Shown: positions 55,203-63,982 of the stretch, one piece after another
Layout of the letters: each line of letters starts with the position of its first letter
How positions within the stretch are numbered: the stretch's first letter is position 1
Source: Anaerolineae bacterium
GTDB lineage: Bacteria > Chloroflexota > Anaerolineae > Aggregatilineales > Phototrophicaceae
DNA: 64,000 nt
Assembly (NCBI GenBank): GCA_022841825.1
Contig: JALHQT010000008.1
Span: forward strand, 62,001 to 126,000
Direction of reading: 5' to 3'
The notes under the pieces: generated by a model
What the model was told of the DNA's origin: nothing
The model's input: the letters and a program-made list of their open reading frames with translations, nothing else
The model's database searches: none
Position numbers and translations under genes: made by a program

Positions 55203-55937
55203 TTACTTGGCGTCGCGGCGCGACCACATGATGGCGGTGATGCGCTCGGTGACGATACCACGGATAAAGATGACGATGACGCCGACAATGAAATACCGAA
55301 TTGCCAGGTCGCCCAAACCCAAGCCGAGCGAGGTGATGCCTGCCGCAATACCGCCCCAGACGAAGAACTCGCCCGGATTGACGTGCGGGAACAAGCCGAG
55401 CGGCGGGTGTACGAACGACACTGCCGAGTCATAGAAGGCGGGCTTGTATTTTTCGGGCAAGAAGCGACCCATCGTGTATGCCATCGGATTCGTCAGGAAG
55501 AAGACGGCGAGGATAGGGAGTAGGATGTAACGAACGGGATAGTAGACCAACCCCGGACGCGCCGCCCATTCGCCAACACGGTCAATGCGATCCGCGCCGA
55601 TCAGGGCGATGAGGGCATTGACGAACGTCATCAGGACGACGAGCAGTGGGACGATACCGCCGATCAGACCGACGAGCACCTGACCACCGCACTGGAACAT
55701 GCCGATGAAGTCCTCGGCAAGGTGCGCCAACGCGCCTTCGTCCGAAGCACGCTGATCCCACGCGACATAGGCGCAGGCATCGCGCGAAGCACGGGCGGCA
55801 AACGCTGCGTCAACCGCAGCTTGAACCTCTGCCGGGATTTCGGGGGCAGCGGGGGCGTCCTGCGCGGACACCACCATCGGAAGCGCAACCAGCGCGACCA
55901 GCGCCAGCAGCACGAACAGGATGCGTAACTTGTTCAT
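55203..55937 (-). CDS. PTS glucitol/sorbitol-family EIIC with exported N-terminal extension
   Basis: A 244-residue protein whose C-terminal ~165 residues match SrlA (VNALIALIGADRIDRVGEWA, FFLTNPMAYTMGRFLPEKYK, FPHVNPGEFFVWGGIAAG). In front lie a signal-like segment (LRILFVLLALVALVALPMVV), then about 60 residues rich in Ala/Glu with two Cys (RDACAYVAWDQ, GMFQCGGQV), a region absent in SrlA. The C-terminal channel would start after this. AGGAG lies 11 bases before the ATG. The extra part may sit outside the membrane. Confidence 0.9.
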   Translation of the reverse strand: MNKLRILFVLLALVALVALPMVVSAQDAPAAPEIPAEVQAAVDAAFAARASRDACAYVAWDQRASDEGALAHLAEDFIGMFQCGGQVLVGLIGGIVPLLVVLMTFVNALIALIGADRIDRVGEWAARPGLVYYPVRYILLPILAVFFLTNPMAYTMGRFLPEKYKPAFYDSAVSFVHPPLGLFPHVNPGEFFVWGGIAAGITSLGLGLGDLAIRYFIVGVIVIFIRGIVTERITAIMWSRRDAK

Positions 55938-56104
55938 CGCAAAAATCACTCCTAAGAACCACTTTCCGCGCAAGCGTATCGACTCACTGCTGGATGCCCA
56001 CCCAATTCTCGCACCTCAGCACTGTGCAAACCGAAATAACGTCGCTGCAAGCTTCACTCCTTTCGAACACGCTTCCCCCGAGGCATGGCGGCGCGTAACG
56101 CTGA

Positions 56105-56569
56105 TTACGCGGACGTCCCTACTTCTTGACCGAGCGCTGCCGCCTCCTTAGAGACTTCGGCTTCGGTGTGAACGGGCTGGGGCTTCGCCAGCTCGTTGTG
56201 AATATCGCGAGCAGCATTGAGAAATGCGTCCGCGAGTTTCTGGCTCAATCCATGGGCTGTGCGCTCTGTCAACAGTGCATCGAGCGACTGTCCCTGAAGC
56301 TGTGGCACGGGTTGCAATCCCGCGAAGATCGTCGCACCCAGGAATTTCTCCGCATGGATGATCCTGCGCGTCTCGCGGTCAACGGTGAGGACGCCGTAAA
56401 CCCGCCCATTCAACCGATTCCCTGTCATGCCAATCGCCGTCAAACCGTCCCGCCGAAGCTGCTTCAGTCGCGTATAAAAGCGCGAAAGCTGCCGACTGGA
56501 AAGCCAGAACTGGAGAACCCAGGCGGCGACCAGGAGCACGATGATCAGCGTGGCGGTTTGAGTATCCAT
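56105..56569 (-). CDS. GutM/SrlM-like protein (glucitol operon activator family)
   Basis: A 154-residue protein with an N-terminal hydrophobic helix (ATLIIVLLVAAWVLQFWL), a basic segment and a GutM-like beta region (GRVYGVLTVDRETRRIIHAEKFLGATIFAG). In enteric bacteria GutM accompanies the srl operon as an activator. It lies 6 bases after the HPr gene. Its membrane helix makes a DNA-binding role doubtful here, so 'activator' is only by family. Confidence 0.82.
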   Translation of the reverse strand: MDTQTATLIIVLLVAAWVLQFWLSSRQLSRFYTRLKQLRRDGLTAIGMTGNRLNGRVYGVLTVDRETRRIIHAEKFLGATIFAGLQPVPQLQGQSLDALLTERTAHGLSQKLADAFLNAARDIHNELAKPQPVHTEAEVSKEAAALGQEVGTSA

Positions 56570-56575
56570 CCTGCC

Positions 56576-56848
56576 CTACTCGCCAAAATTGCTTTCGATC
56601 AGCGAGCGCAATGCGGAAAGCGCAGGTTCCGACTGTTCGCCGTGCGCTTCGATCCGGATCTGATCGCCTTTCTTGACCGTGAGCAGCATGAGTTTGAGTG
56701 GGCTATCGCCCTTTGCGGGACCCTTGTTCGAGGTCATGTTCCACACATTAATTTCGGCGTCAAACTGCTTGACGACCTTGACGAATTGCGCAAGCGGTCG
56801 CGCATGGAGTCCCGCGTCATGTTCAATGGTGAGCAGCAATTGGGACAT
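56576..56848 (-). CDS. PTS phosphocarrier HPr
   Basis: A 90-residue HPr-family carrier with the phospho-His H15 in HDAGLHARPLAQFVK and the regulatory-site-like Ser in GDSPLKLMLL, where the segment before it carries about 3 extra residues relative to enteric HPr. It takes phosphate from Enzyme I and gives it to EIIA. First gene of the 12-gene operon and preceded by an AT-rich region with an inverted repeat. It seems dedicated to this system rather than a general HPr. Confidence 0.93.
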   Translation of the reverse strand: MSQLLLTIEHDAGLHARPLAQFVKVVKQFDAEINVWNMTSNKGPAKGDSPLKLMLLTVKKGDQIRIEAHGEQSEPALSALRSLIESNFGE

Positions 56849-57007
56849 GGCGATTCATCCCTGTGGGAAGTCCTACCAATGGCTTCTATGTGGAGCGGCT
56901 TGTGCGCAAATGCACAAGCATTGAGCAAATCCACACTTACGAATTAGAACACATTGGATTTCATTTCGTAACGAATCGACAAATTTCGCAAACAAACTCT
57001 CATCATA

Positions 57008-57022
57008 CGCTCATAATGAGCG
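57008..57022. promoter_or_regulatory. Candidate operator: 7-1-7 inverted repeat upstream of HPr
   Basis: CGCTCAT-A-ATGAGCG lies in the AT-rich 247-base gap between the HPr start and the next gene's stop, an obvious promoter region for the 12-gene operon. A second 11-base IR (TTCGTAACGAA, 56965-56975) lies nearer to the gene. Binding protein unknown; a SorC/DeoR or LacI type is possible. Confidence 0.4.
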
Positions 57023-57095
57023 CAACTAATACAATAATTCATCTGACAAATAGATACAAATGAGTATAACGCGCCCATCTGCCGATGCAAACAAT

Positions 57096-58121
57096 CTATA
57101 CCAGGCGATGCAGGGGTGGCTCTCCACGCAAATGACGCTGAATGTTCGCGTACTCGCGTGAGCGGTTCTGATCGTCAACGCGCGCGCCTCCCCCACCCGC
57201 TGCGGTATGCGGAGTCAGCAGCACATTCAAGCCCGCACGCGCTAACGGCAGCAGCGGAGAGTGCGCCTCGCTGATCGGCTCCCAATCGTGGCTGTCGATG
57301 GCGACACCACCCAACTTGCCTGCGGTCAGCGCCATCGCAAGCGCTGCCTCGTCGAGCGTGCCGCCGCTGCCGCAGCTCACCACGAATGCGCCTGGCTTCA
57401 TACGGGCGATGCGCGTCTGGTTGACGAAATAGATCGTGTCTGGAAGATAGGGCAGCAGGCAGACGACGACATCGCTGGCAGCCAGCAGTGCCTCTTCATT
57501 CGCATAGGTGACGCGGAGTTCTGTCTCGACTCGATCAGGCAAGCGACGACGCTTGTTGTAGAGCACCGTGCAATCCCACCCGACCAGTCGTCGCGCAACC
57601 TCAGCGCCGATCTCCCCCATGCCCAGGATGCCCACCGTCGCGCCGTTCAGCGTGCCGATACCTTCTCGCCCCGACCAGTTGTAGGCGAATGTGTCTTCAT
57701 CCACCTTCCGGCTTTCGCCCCATACGGACTGCGCCTCCAACGCAACCCGCTCGACATCGCGCAGGTTCTTGATCAAGACCAGGGTCTGCATCATGATATG
57801 TTCCGCCACGGCAATGGTCCCGGGATCGGGATAGCGGCAGACGATCACCCCCGCCGCCCGCGCTGCGTCGAGGTCAATATCATGGGTGAGCGACCCGAGA
57901 CGCAGGATCAGCTTGAGCTGCGGCGCGCTGGCGATGATGTCCGCATCGATGACGCCCACGCGCTCCGAGATCAGGTATTCGGCATCTGCCAGTGCAGCTT
58001 TGAGCACCTCGCGTTCCGGCTGACGCAGCATGGTCACTGCGAGTTCAGACGGTGCGCCGCTCAGTGCCCGTTGCTGATGAAATGCGCCCCGCTCCGTGGT
58101 GTAGACTGCTTTGTGAGACAT
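57096..58121 (-). CDS. D-2-hydroxyacid dehydrogenase-like protein
   Basis: A 341-residue NAD-binding protein of the D-isomer-specific 2-hydroxyacid dehydrogenase family. The Rossmann GMGEIGAEVARRL and the catalytic His region LTPHTAAGG are present, and the acidic residue in SHDWEP is retained. The usual substrate-binding Arg of the NTARGG motif is replaced: the stretch reads VVSCGSGGTLDE. It may have changed chemistry or substrate. It lies 9 bases after the GH31 gene and is probably co-transcribed with it. Confidence 0.86.
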   Translation of the reverse strand: MSHKAVYTTERGAFHQQRALSGAPSELAVTMLRQPEREVLKAALADAEYLISERVGVIDADIIASAPQLKLILRLGSLTHDIDLDAARAAGVIVCRYPDPGTIAVAEHIMMQTLVLIKNLRDVERVALEAQSVWGESRKVDEDTFAYNWSGREGIGTLNGATVGILGMGEIGAEVARRLVGWDCTVLYNKRRRLPDRVETELRVTYANEEALLAASDVVVCLLPYLPDTIYFVNQTRIARMKPGAFVVSCGSGGTLDEAALAMALTAGKLGGVAIDSHDWEPISEAHSPLLPLARAGLNVLLTPHTAAGGGGARVDDQNRSREYANIQRHLRGEPPLHRLV

Positions 58122-58130
58122 GGCTATTCC

Positions 58131-60590
58131 TTAACTCGCTTCGATGACCACTTCGCCATTGCCACTCATGCGCGCGCGCGATTTCTTGCCATCGTAACCG
58201 AAGACAATGATCTCAAGCTCGCCGGGTGCACCATCGACCTGGATGTGCAGTTGAATACCCACACGTCGCCATTGTACGCGAATACCAGGGCGGTCCTCAT
58301 CGTGCACCCAATACTCCCCAGCGTCCGTCCAGCCGTAGAATTCGAGCGTCAGGAGATCGAGGCTCATGGCTGCCGTGCTTTGCGCCAGCGGCGCATAGGC
58401 GATGACAGACCCGGCACGCACGTACATGGGCATCAACTCCAGCGGTGCTTCGACATCAATCCAGCGCGAGCCTTCAATGACCTTTTCACCCCAGTAATCA
58501 AACCAGATGTCCTGCGGCAGGTAGAGCCGCCGGCGGTTGCTCTCATCCAGGACCGGGGCAATCATCAATGAGCGCCCGAACATAAACTGATCTTCGATGG
58601 TATAGACGGTCGGATCGCTCTCATACTCGAGCAGCAGTGGGCGTGACATCGGCAGACTCGCGCGCACGCTCTCGACTGCCTCGGTGTAGATATAGGGCAT
58701 CATCCGGTAGCGCAGTTCGGCATACTGGCGAAAGATACGTTCCGCCTCCCTGCCAAACTCCCAGGGTTCACGCGGCGGCGTGCCGTGCGCCCGCGCGTGT
58801 GAGCTGAACAGCCCCAACTGTGCCCACCGGACGTACAACGCACTATCCGGCAGACCACTGAAGCCGCCGATGTCATGGCTGTAAAATGGAAAACCGCTCA
58901 TGCCAAAACTGAGCATGGCACGCAGCACGTTCGCCAGATCTTCAAATCGCGCGATGCCATCGCCTGACCAATGGATCGGATAACGCTGCGACCCCGCCCA
59001 GGCAGACCGCGCCCAGATGACTCCTTTGCCTTCGCCCTGCGTTTCTTCGGTCACGTCGAATATCGCGCCACCATAGAGCAGCGGATAGAGATTGTGCATC
59101 GCGGCGCTTTGCCCGTTGTGGTAAACAGCATCCGGTGGCGCACCTTCGCCAAAATCGACTTTGATCGCTGAGACGCCTAGCGCGAACAGCTTGCGAAACT
59201 TCGCCTTGATCCACTCGACCGCCGCCGGATTGGAATAGTCGATGAAACCCGCATCCGGCTGGAAACCAGAAAACAGATAGGGCTGCCCGTTGGCGCGTTT
59301 GGCGAGGTAGCCGCCTGCGTGCGCCTCCGCGAACATCGTGGAGGTGATCACCATATTGGGCCACTGCCAGAGCGATACGCGGAACCCCTGAGCGCGCAGC
59401 CTCCGCATCATGGCAGTCGGATCGGGGAACTTATCGGGGCAGAATTCGAGGTCGCATTCCCAATCGCGTTTGTACCAGTCCGTATCGATATGGATGACAT
59501 CGCAGGGAATGCGATGCTCGCGCAGCTTTTTCGCCAAATCTTCGACCTGCGCCTGACTGTTGTAGCTGATGCGCCCCATCCATAGACCAAATGTCCACTT
59601 CGGCGGCAGCACGGGAGCACCAGTGATCGCTGTGTAGCGCGGCAGAATATCCTTGAACGTAGGCCCATAAATGAAGTACAGATCGAGGGATGTCGTGTCA
59701 TTCACAATCGTCGAAAGCGCAGTATGATCCAGGTCGCCTACTCGGCAGCGGATAGCGTTGGCGCTGTGGATGAAGAGTCCATAGCCGCGCGTGCTCATGT
59801 AGAACGGAATACGCTTGTACGAGGCTGGCGAACTGTTGCCGAACCCTTCCTGATTCCAGAGCGTCTGCATCGTCTCACGTTTGTCCATCCGCCCAAAGCC
59901 CTCGCCAAAGCCATAGATATGCTCGTCATGGCGCAGGTCAAGCGAAATGAAGGCGCGCTGACGGTCACCATAATCCAGGCTCCCCAGCGGGTAAGCATAG
60001 CGATGGTAAAAGATCCAGCGCTGCTCGTTCGGATTCCACTGGACTTCCGGTCGGCGCAGTCCCTCGATATCGACCGCGCGCGTCTCCCAGACTTTACGTC
60101 CGCTGTGGTCGAAAATCTGAATCTGAAACGGTTCCCGGACGACTTCGACCCGGATGCTGCTGGTCTGAATCGTGATGCCCTTTTCATGCTCACGAATGTG
60201 CGGCATCGGCTTGCCGCCGAAAGTCCCCACCACCATCGGTGATGCGCTGTCCTTCAGCAGTGTTTGCAGGGACGGCATCGTCGATGTCCTGCGCGGGCGC
60301 TTATCGGCGCGCGGCGGCAGCGGAGCGACACCCCGCACATAGCGGATGCGAACAATCTCATTCGTGCAGAAGTCAAGTAGCACCGTCGAAATGCCGCCCG
60401 CTGTGGGTTTCTCCAGCACCGTCTCGCACATCGTCCCGTAGTAATCCTGCATCACAGGCTTATAAACGAGGGTCTTGCAGCGCAGCACCACACTGGCACC
60501 GTCCAGCTCGTAGCGGTCAAGTTCGCTGACCAGTTCAACAGGGGCGGAAGGTTCGCCGAGGAAGGTCGGTAATTCGTAAGTGTTGGGCAT
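58131..60590 (-). CDS. GH31 family alpha-glycosidase (alpha-glucosidase/alpha-xylosidase-like)
   Basis: An ~819-residue GH31 hydrolase. The nucleophile Asp is at about 479 in IKVDFGEGAP and the acid/base Asp in HWSGDG. The barrel region has KWTFGLWMGRISYN and FGMSGFPFYSHDIGG, and KRANGQPYLFSGFQPDAGFI precedes the nucleophile. The FGMSGFPF and WMGRISYN pattern is closer to YicI-like alpha-xylosidases than maltases. No signal peptide. The ATG at 60590 is chosen; the N-terminal extension in the longer frame is not conserved-looking. Confidence 0.93.
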   Translation of the reverse strand: MPNTYELPTFLGEPSAPVELVSELDRYELDGASVVLRCKTLVYKPVMQDYYGTMCETVLEKPTAGGISTVLLDFCTNEIVRIRYVRGVAPLPPRADKRPRRTSTMPSLQTLLKDSASPMVVGTFGGKPMPHIREHEKGITIQTSSIRVEVVREPFQIQIFDHSGRKVWETRAVDIEGLRRPEVQWNPNEQRWIFYHRYAYPLGSLDYGDRQRAFISLDLRHDEHIYGFGEGFGRMDKRETMQTLWNQEGFGNSSPASYKRIPFYMSTRGYGLFIHSANAIRCRVGDLDHTALSTIVNDTTSLDLYFIYGPTFKDILPRYTAITGAPVLPPKWTFGLWMGRISYNSQAQVEDLAKKLREHRIPCDVIHIDTDWYKRDWECDLEFCPDKFPDPTAMMRRLRAQGFRVSLWQWPNMVITSTMFAEAHAGGYLAKRANGQPYLFSGFQPDAGFIDYSNPAAVEWIKAKFRKLFALGVSAIKVDFGEGAPPDAVYHNGQSAAMHNLYPLLYGGAIFDVTEETQGEGKGVIWARSAWAGSQRYPIHWSGDGIARFEDLANVLRAMLSFGMSGFPFYSHDIGGFSGLPDSALYVRWAQLGLFSSHARAHGTPPREPWEFGREAERIFRQYAELRYRMMPYIYTEAVESVRASLPMSRPLLLEYESDPTVYTIEDQFMFGRSLMIAPVLDESNRRRLYLPQDIWFDYWGEKVIEGSRWIDVEAPLELMPMYVRAGSVIAYAPLAQSTAAMSLDLLTLEFYGWTDAGEYWVHDEDRPGIRVQWRRVGIQLHIQVDGAPGELEIIVFGYDGKKSRARMSGNGEVVIEAS

Positions 60591-60669
60591 GAAAGATCCG
60601 TCTGTAGGGAGAGGCGCAGATAGGGTCAGAGAATCGTATTCATTTTCCGGCAGATATGCAAAATGGCGG

Positions 60670-61032
60670 TCAGAACCCGGCGGTATCGAAGTACTCGCGC
60701 CAGTACGTGATCTTGTCATCGTGCAGCTCGAAGATCACCCCGTCGTCGGCGGTGTGGCGTGTGCCGCTCGCGATGCGGGTTTCGCTCCACGTCCACTCCG
60801 CCGCGCCCTGCTCGCCCATCACCAACACGCGCGTAATGACGACCTTCACATCGCGCGCCCCGCGAAAGAACCCCGCCGCCGCCTCGCGGATGGCAGCGGG
60901 ACCCTGCCAGCGACCGCCAGGAGAGATGAACCAGCCATCCTCCGCGAAATCGGCACAAATCGCATCGAGATCAGCATCTTCCCAGGCGCGGGCGGTCGCA
61001 TGAACGAGTGCGATGGCTTCGTCGAGAGTCAT
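60670..61032 (-). CDS. SnoaL-like / NTF2-fold protein
   Basis: A 120-residue SnoaL-type protein: VHATARAWEDADLDAICADF, FAEDGWFISPGGRWQGPAAI and a terminal TYWREYFDTAGF. The pattern of limonene-epoxide/SnoaL-like small proteins is clear; reaction unknown. It starts 3 bases after the stop of the dioxygenase-like gene, so they share a transcript. A third SnoaL-type domain in this window (others at 1383 and in the sigma factor). Confidence 0.85.
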   Translation of the reverse strand: MTLDEAIALVHATARAWEDADLDAICADFAEDGWFISPGGRWQGPAAIREAAAGFFRGARDVKVVITRVLVMGEQGAAEWTWSETRIASGTRHTADDGVIFELHDDKITYWREYFDTAGF

Positions 61033-61035
61033 GGA

Positions 61036-61923
61036 TTAATCATCGTCCGAGCCGACGAGCGCCTTGTTGATCTCCTCGTACTTGCAGCCGCCATGCTTGT
61101 CCGGGCGAATGTGCGGCATCATCAGGTCTTCAAAGCCCTTGTAGGCATACGGGTCTTTGCCCGCGACCATCACGATATCGCGGTGATCGAGTGTCGAAAC
61201 CCACTCGCCTTCTTTCGGTCTGCGCCAGGGCAGCAGCGACTCCGCGCTCATGTAGTGATACACCAGCGCGCGGCGATAGCCAGCCTTCGCCACGTTGGGC
61301 AGCGACTGATGCAGCGTGTAGCCGTTGAAGAAGACGACCGTCCCCGCCTTGACCTCGACAGCGATGGCATCCTCATTCGTGTAGGGGAAGCCGGTCGAAA
61401 CATCCGAACAGTCAAACGCCGGGTCGTCCTGATGCTTCAGCTCCCAGAGGACGCCGGGCTTGTGTGAGCCGGGAATGATCCACAGGCAGCCGTTTTCGAC
61501 CGTCGCGTCGTCGAGCGCGATCCACGCGCCAGCAAGCGAGCGGTCACGGGTCGGGATGAAGTCCTCGTCCTGATGCCACGCCTGCCCTGGCTTCCCCGAT
61601 GACTTGACGAACAGCATCGACTGCATACTTTTCACGTTGGGTCCGATGACCTGCGTCAGCGTATCGACAATGGCGGGATGCTTCATCGTCTCCAGCATCA
61701 GCGGCGAAATCTTGTGCGGAAAGTGGATGCACAGTACGCGGCGCATCACGTCGTCGTCGCTATCGCCAGGGAGTATCTCCGGCATCCCCTGGACGGGTCC
61801 GCACTCGCCGCGGCACATGCTCAACGTCTCGCGGCGCAATGCGGCGACCTCTTCTGTGCTGAAAGCATTCTCAAGGATGAAGTAACCATTCTCCCGATAA
61901 AACGCTGCCGTATCGCGTGACAT
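61036..61923 (-). CDS. Phytanoyl-CoA dioxygenase (PhyH) family protein
   Basis: A 295-residue Fe(II)/2-oxoglutarate-dependent oxygenase of the PhyH fold. The HxD facial part is in QAWHQDEDFIPTRD, the distal His in GYTLHQSLPN and the 2OG-binding Arg in YRRALVYHYM. It would hydroxylate an unknown small substrate. It heads a short unit with the SnoaL-like gene; the sugar ABC permeases lie 109 bases beyond. Confidence 0.92.
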   Translation of the reverse strand: MSRDTAAFYRENGYFILENAFSTEEVAALRRETLSMCRGECGPVQGMPEILPGDSDDDVMRRVLCIHFPHKISPLMLETMKHPAIVDTLTQVIGPNVKSMQSMLFVKSSGKPGQAWHQDEDFIPTRDRSLAGAWIALDDATVENGCLWIIPGSHKPGVLWELKHQDDPAFDCSDVSTGFPYTNEDAIAVEVKAGTVVFFNGYTLHQSLPNVAKAGYRRALVYHYMSAESLLPWRRPKEGEWVSTLDHRDIVMVAGKDPYAYKGFEDLMMPHIRPDKHGGCKYEEINKALVGSDDD

Positions 61924-62032
61924 TCTATTCCCTCAGATGACGACGAGGTATCTCGTCCTATGAAACATCGCTCTGCATATCATAACGAAAATTACGTCCC
62001 GTGACTCATTCTCCTGAGCACTCAGCCCTGCC

Positions 62033-62968
62033 CTACCCCTTTACCGCGCCCTCGACAAAGCCTCGGAAGAAGGCGTTGCGCGCCAGCAGGAAGATTACGA
62101 TGCCGGGGATCATGATCAGGATGCTCGCGGCGTTCAGCAGCTCGCTGTTGTTACCTGTGAGCTGATTCTGGAAGTCGAGGAGCGCGACGGTCGCCGTCTT
62201 CAGCTCATCGCTGCGGATCAGCATCGATGCCGTCAAAAAGTCGTTCCAGTTAAAGACGAAATTAGTCAGGAAAACTGCGACCAATCCCGGAAGCGAGATC
62301 GGAATGATGACGGTGAGCAGTGCTATCCAGGGTGTCGCGCCATCGACCGCCGCCGCCTCTTCCAGCTCTCGCGGGATCGAGTCATAGAAGCTTTTCATCA
62401 CCCAGACGCCAAACGGGATGCCAAACGCGCCATACACCCCGATCACCAGCAGGTAGTTGACGAACTGGCGCGCGCTCGTATCGCCGAACAAAGTCACCCC
62501 ATTGGGCACGCTCCCCAGGAGATCGCTGGAAAGCCGATAGAGTGGGATGAGATTCACGATGCCCGGCAGCATGATCATGCCCAGCAGCAGCAGGAGCAGC
62601 CCGCGCCGACCGCCGAACTTGATGCGGGAAAAAGCATAGCCCGCCAGCGCGCAGGTCACAGTCGTCAACAGCGCGCCACCGACGCTCGTAATCCCGCTGT
62701 TAAGGATATTGCGCATGAAGCGCGGCGTGGAGAGGAGCTGCTCATAGTGCCCCCAGTAGATGCCTTCACGAAAGAGCTGCACCGAGTTGCCAAAGCCGCG
62801 CGGCTGGAGTGAGGTGATGAAGGTGTAGAAGATCGGGAACAGGAGCACGAGGCACAATCCGACCATCAGAACAACTGCGCCGTTGCGCGACCACCATGAG
62901 CGGCTGCGCGAGGTGGTTTCGACCCCATGCCCGACCAGAGACTCGGTCTGCGAGACATTCGTCGCCAT
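62033..62968 (-). CDS. Carbohydrate ABC permease (MalG type)
   Basis: A 311-residue inner-membrane permease with six hydrophobic segments, the cytoplasmic contact loop PRELEEAAAVDGATPW (EAA motif) and the C-terminal NWNDFLTASML. N-terminal basic tail. It belongs to the MalG/CUT1-type permeases and works with the adjacent permease, 14 bases away. No ATPase or binding protein is within the window. Confidence 0.95.
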   Translation of the reverse strand: MATNVSQTESLVGHGVETTSRSRSWWSRNGAVVLMVGLCLVLLFPIFYTFITSLQPRGFGNSVQLFREGIYWGHYEQLLSTPRFMRNILNSGITSVGGALLTTVTCALAGYAFSRIKFGGRRGLLLLLLGMIMLPGIVNLIPLYRLSSDLLGSVPNGVTLFGDTSARQFVNYLLVIGVYGAFGIPFGVWVMKSFYDSIPRELEEAAAVDGATPWIALLTVIIPISLPGLVAVFLTNFVFNWNDFLTASMLIRSDELKTATVALLDFQNQLTGNNSELLNAASILIMIPGIVIFLLARNAFFRGFVEGAVKG

Positions 62969-62982
62969 TGCCGACGCCTCCC

Positions 62983-63855
62983 TTAATCCAGCGCGTTCTG
63001 CGCGCGCATCCCGTTGATATAGACGAGCGCCAATCCAGCATTCAGAAAGAACATCAGCACCGAAACCGCCGATGCAAAGCCAAAGTTATTGAATTGCAGC
63101 GCCTGCTTGTACATTTGCAGACTGACCACCTCGGTCGTCCGCCCAGGTCCGCCGTCGGTGATTGACAGGAACATGCCGACGGCGTTGACCGCCTGAATCG
63201 TCAGGAAGACAATCGTCACCTGGGTGGTCGGCAGCATCAGGGGCCAGGTAATCTTCCAGAAGCGCTGCCAGCGATTCGCGCCGTCAATCGACGCCGCCTC
63301 ACCCAAATCGCCCGGAACGGTCTGCAACCCCGCCAACAGCAGCAGCAGCGAAAAGGCGATGCCGCGCCAGACCGTTCCCGCGATCACGACCGACATCGCC
63401 CCCGCCCCTTCGCCGAGGAACGAGTAATCGCCGAGCAGAGGACCGAACAGGTTCTGCAACACGCCGCGTTCCGGCAGAAACATCCAGCGCCACATCACCC
63501 CGGCGACAATTTCGGACAGCATCCAGGGGATGAAGACAATCGTCAGGAAGACACCGCCGAACTTGATACCACGATGAAACAGCAGCGCCAGCAGGAAGCC
63601 GAACACCATCACCAAGCCGATGTAAAACACGCCGTAGATGGCAGTGCGCCCCAAGCCATCCCAGAAATTCTGATTGGCAAGAATACGCTGGAAGTTTTCC
63701 AGTCCGACATAAATCAGGTCGCGGCGGCGGTTTTCGTGCAAACTGAGCCAGAAACTGAAAAGCGTAGGATAGAGGATGACCAAAAAGACGATCAAAAGGG
63801 CAGGTGCAATCAAGAAATATGGAAAAAAGCGGCTTACGCCGCGCTGTCCCTGCAT
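62983..63855 (-). CDS. Carbohydrate ABC permease (MalF type)
   Basis: A 290-residue permease. Features include six hydrophobic segments, the EAA-type loop PGDLGEAASIDGANRW and a C-terminal MRAQNALD. A GGGGGG stretch before the ATG at 63855 decides that start over an upstream frame extension. The binding-protein gene would be expected to the right, off the window. The pair likely imports an oligosaccharide or glycoside. Confidence 0.94.
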   Translation of the reverse strand: MQGQRGVSRFFPYFLIAPALLIVFLVILYPTLFSFWLSLHENRRRDLIYVGLENFQRILANQNFWDGLGRTAIYGVFYIGLVMVFGFLLALLFHRGIKFGGVFLTIVFIPWMLSEIVAGVMWRWMFLPERGVLQNLFGPLLGDYSFLGEGAGAMSVVIAGTVWRGIAFSLLLLLAGLQTVPGDLGEAASIDGANRWQRFWKITWPLMLPTTQVTIVFLTIQAVNAVGMFLSITDGGPGRTTEVVSLQMYKQALQFNNFGFASAVSVLMFFLNAGLALVYINGMRAQNALD

Positions 63856-63918
63856 AAATCCCCCCTTGTGCCCAGGGAGTTGGGGCAGGCACAATGCCCA
63901 CCCCAGCGAACAATTGAC

Positions 63919-63982
63919 CTCACCCCCTGCTCCCTGCGTTCATGTCCCCCTCCGTGTATGGAGAAGAGGATTGGGGGGTGAG
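63919..63982 (-). terminator. Possible long stem-loop before the sugar permease gene
   Basis: CTCACCCCC at 63919-63927 pairs with GGGGGTGAG at 63974-63982, with an inner CTCC/GGAG pairing. It stands between the presumed binding-protein gene (off window) and the first permease, as does the hairpin at 9364-9394 in the amino-acid operon. Confidence 0.4.
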
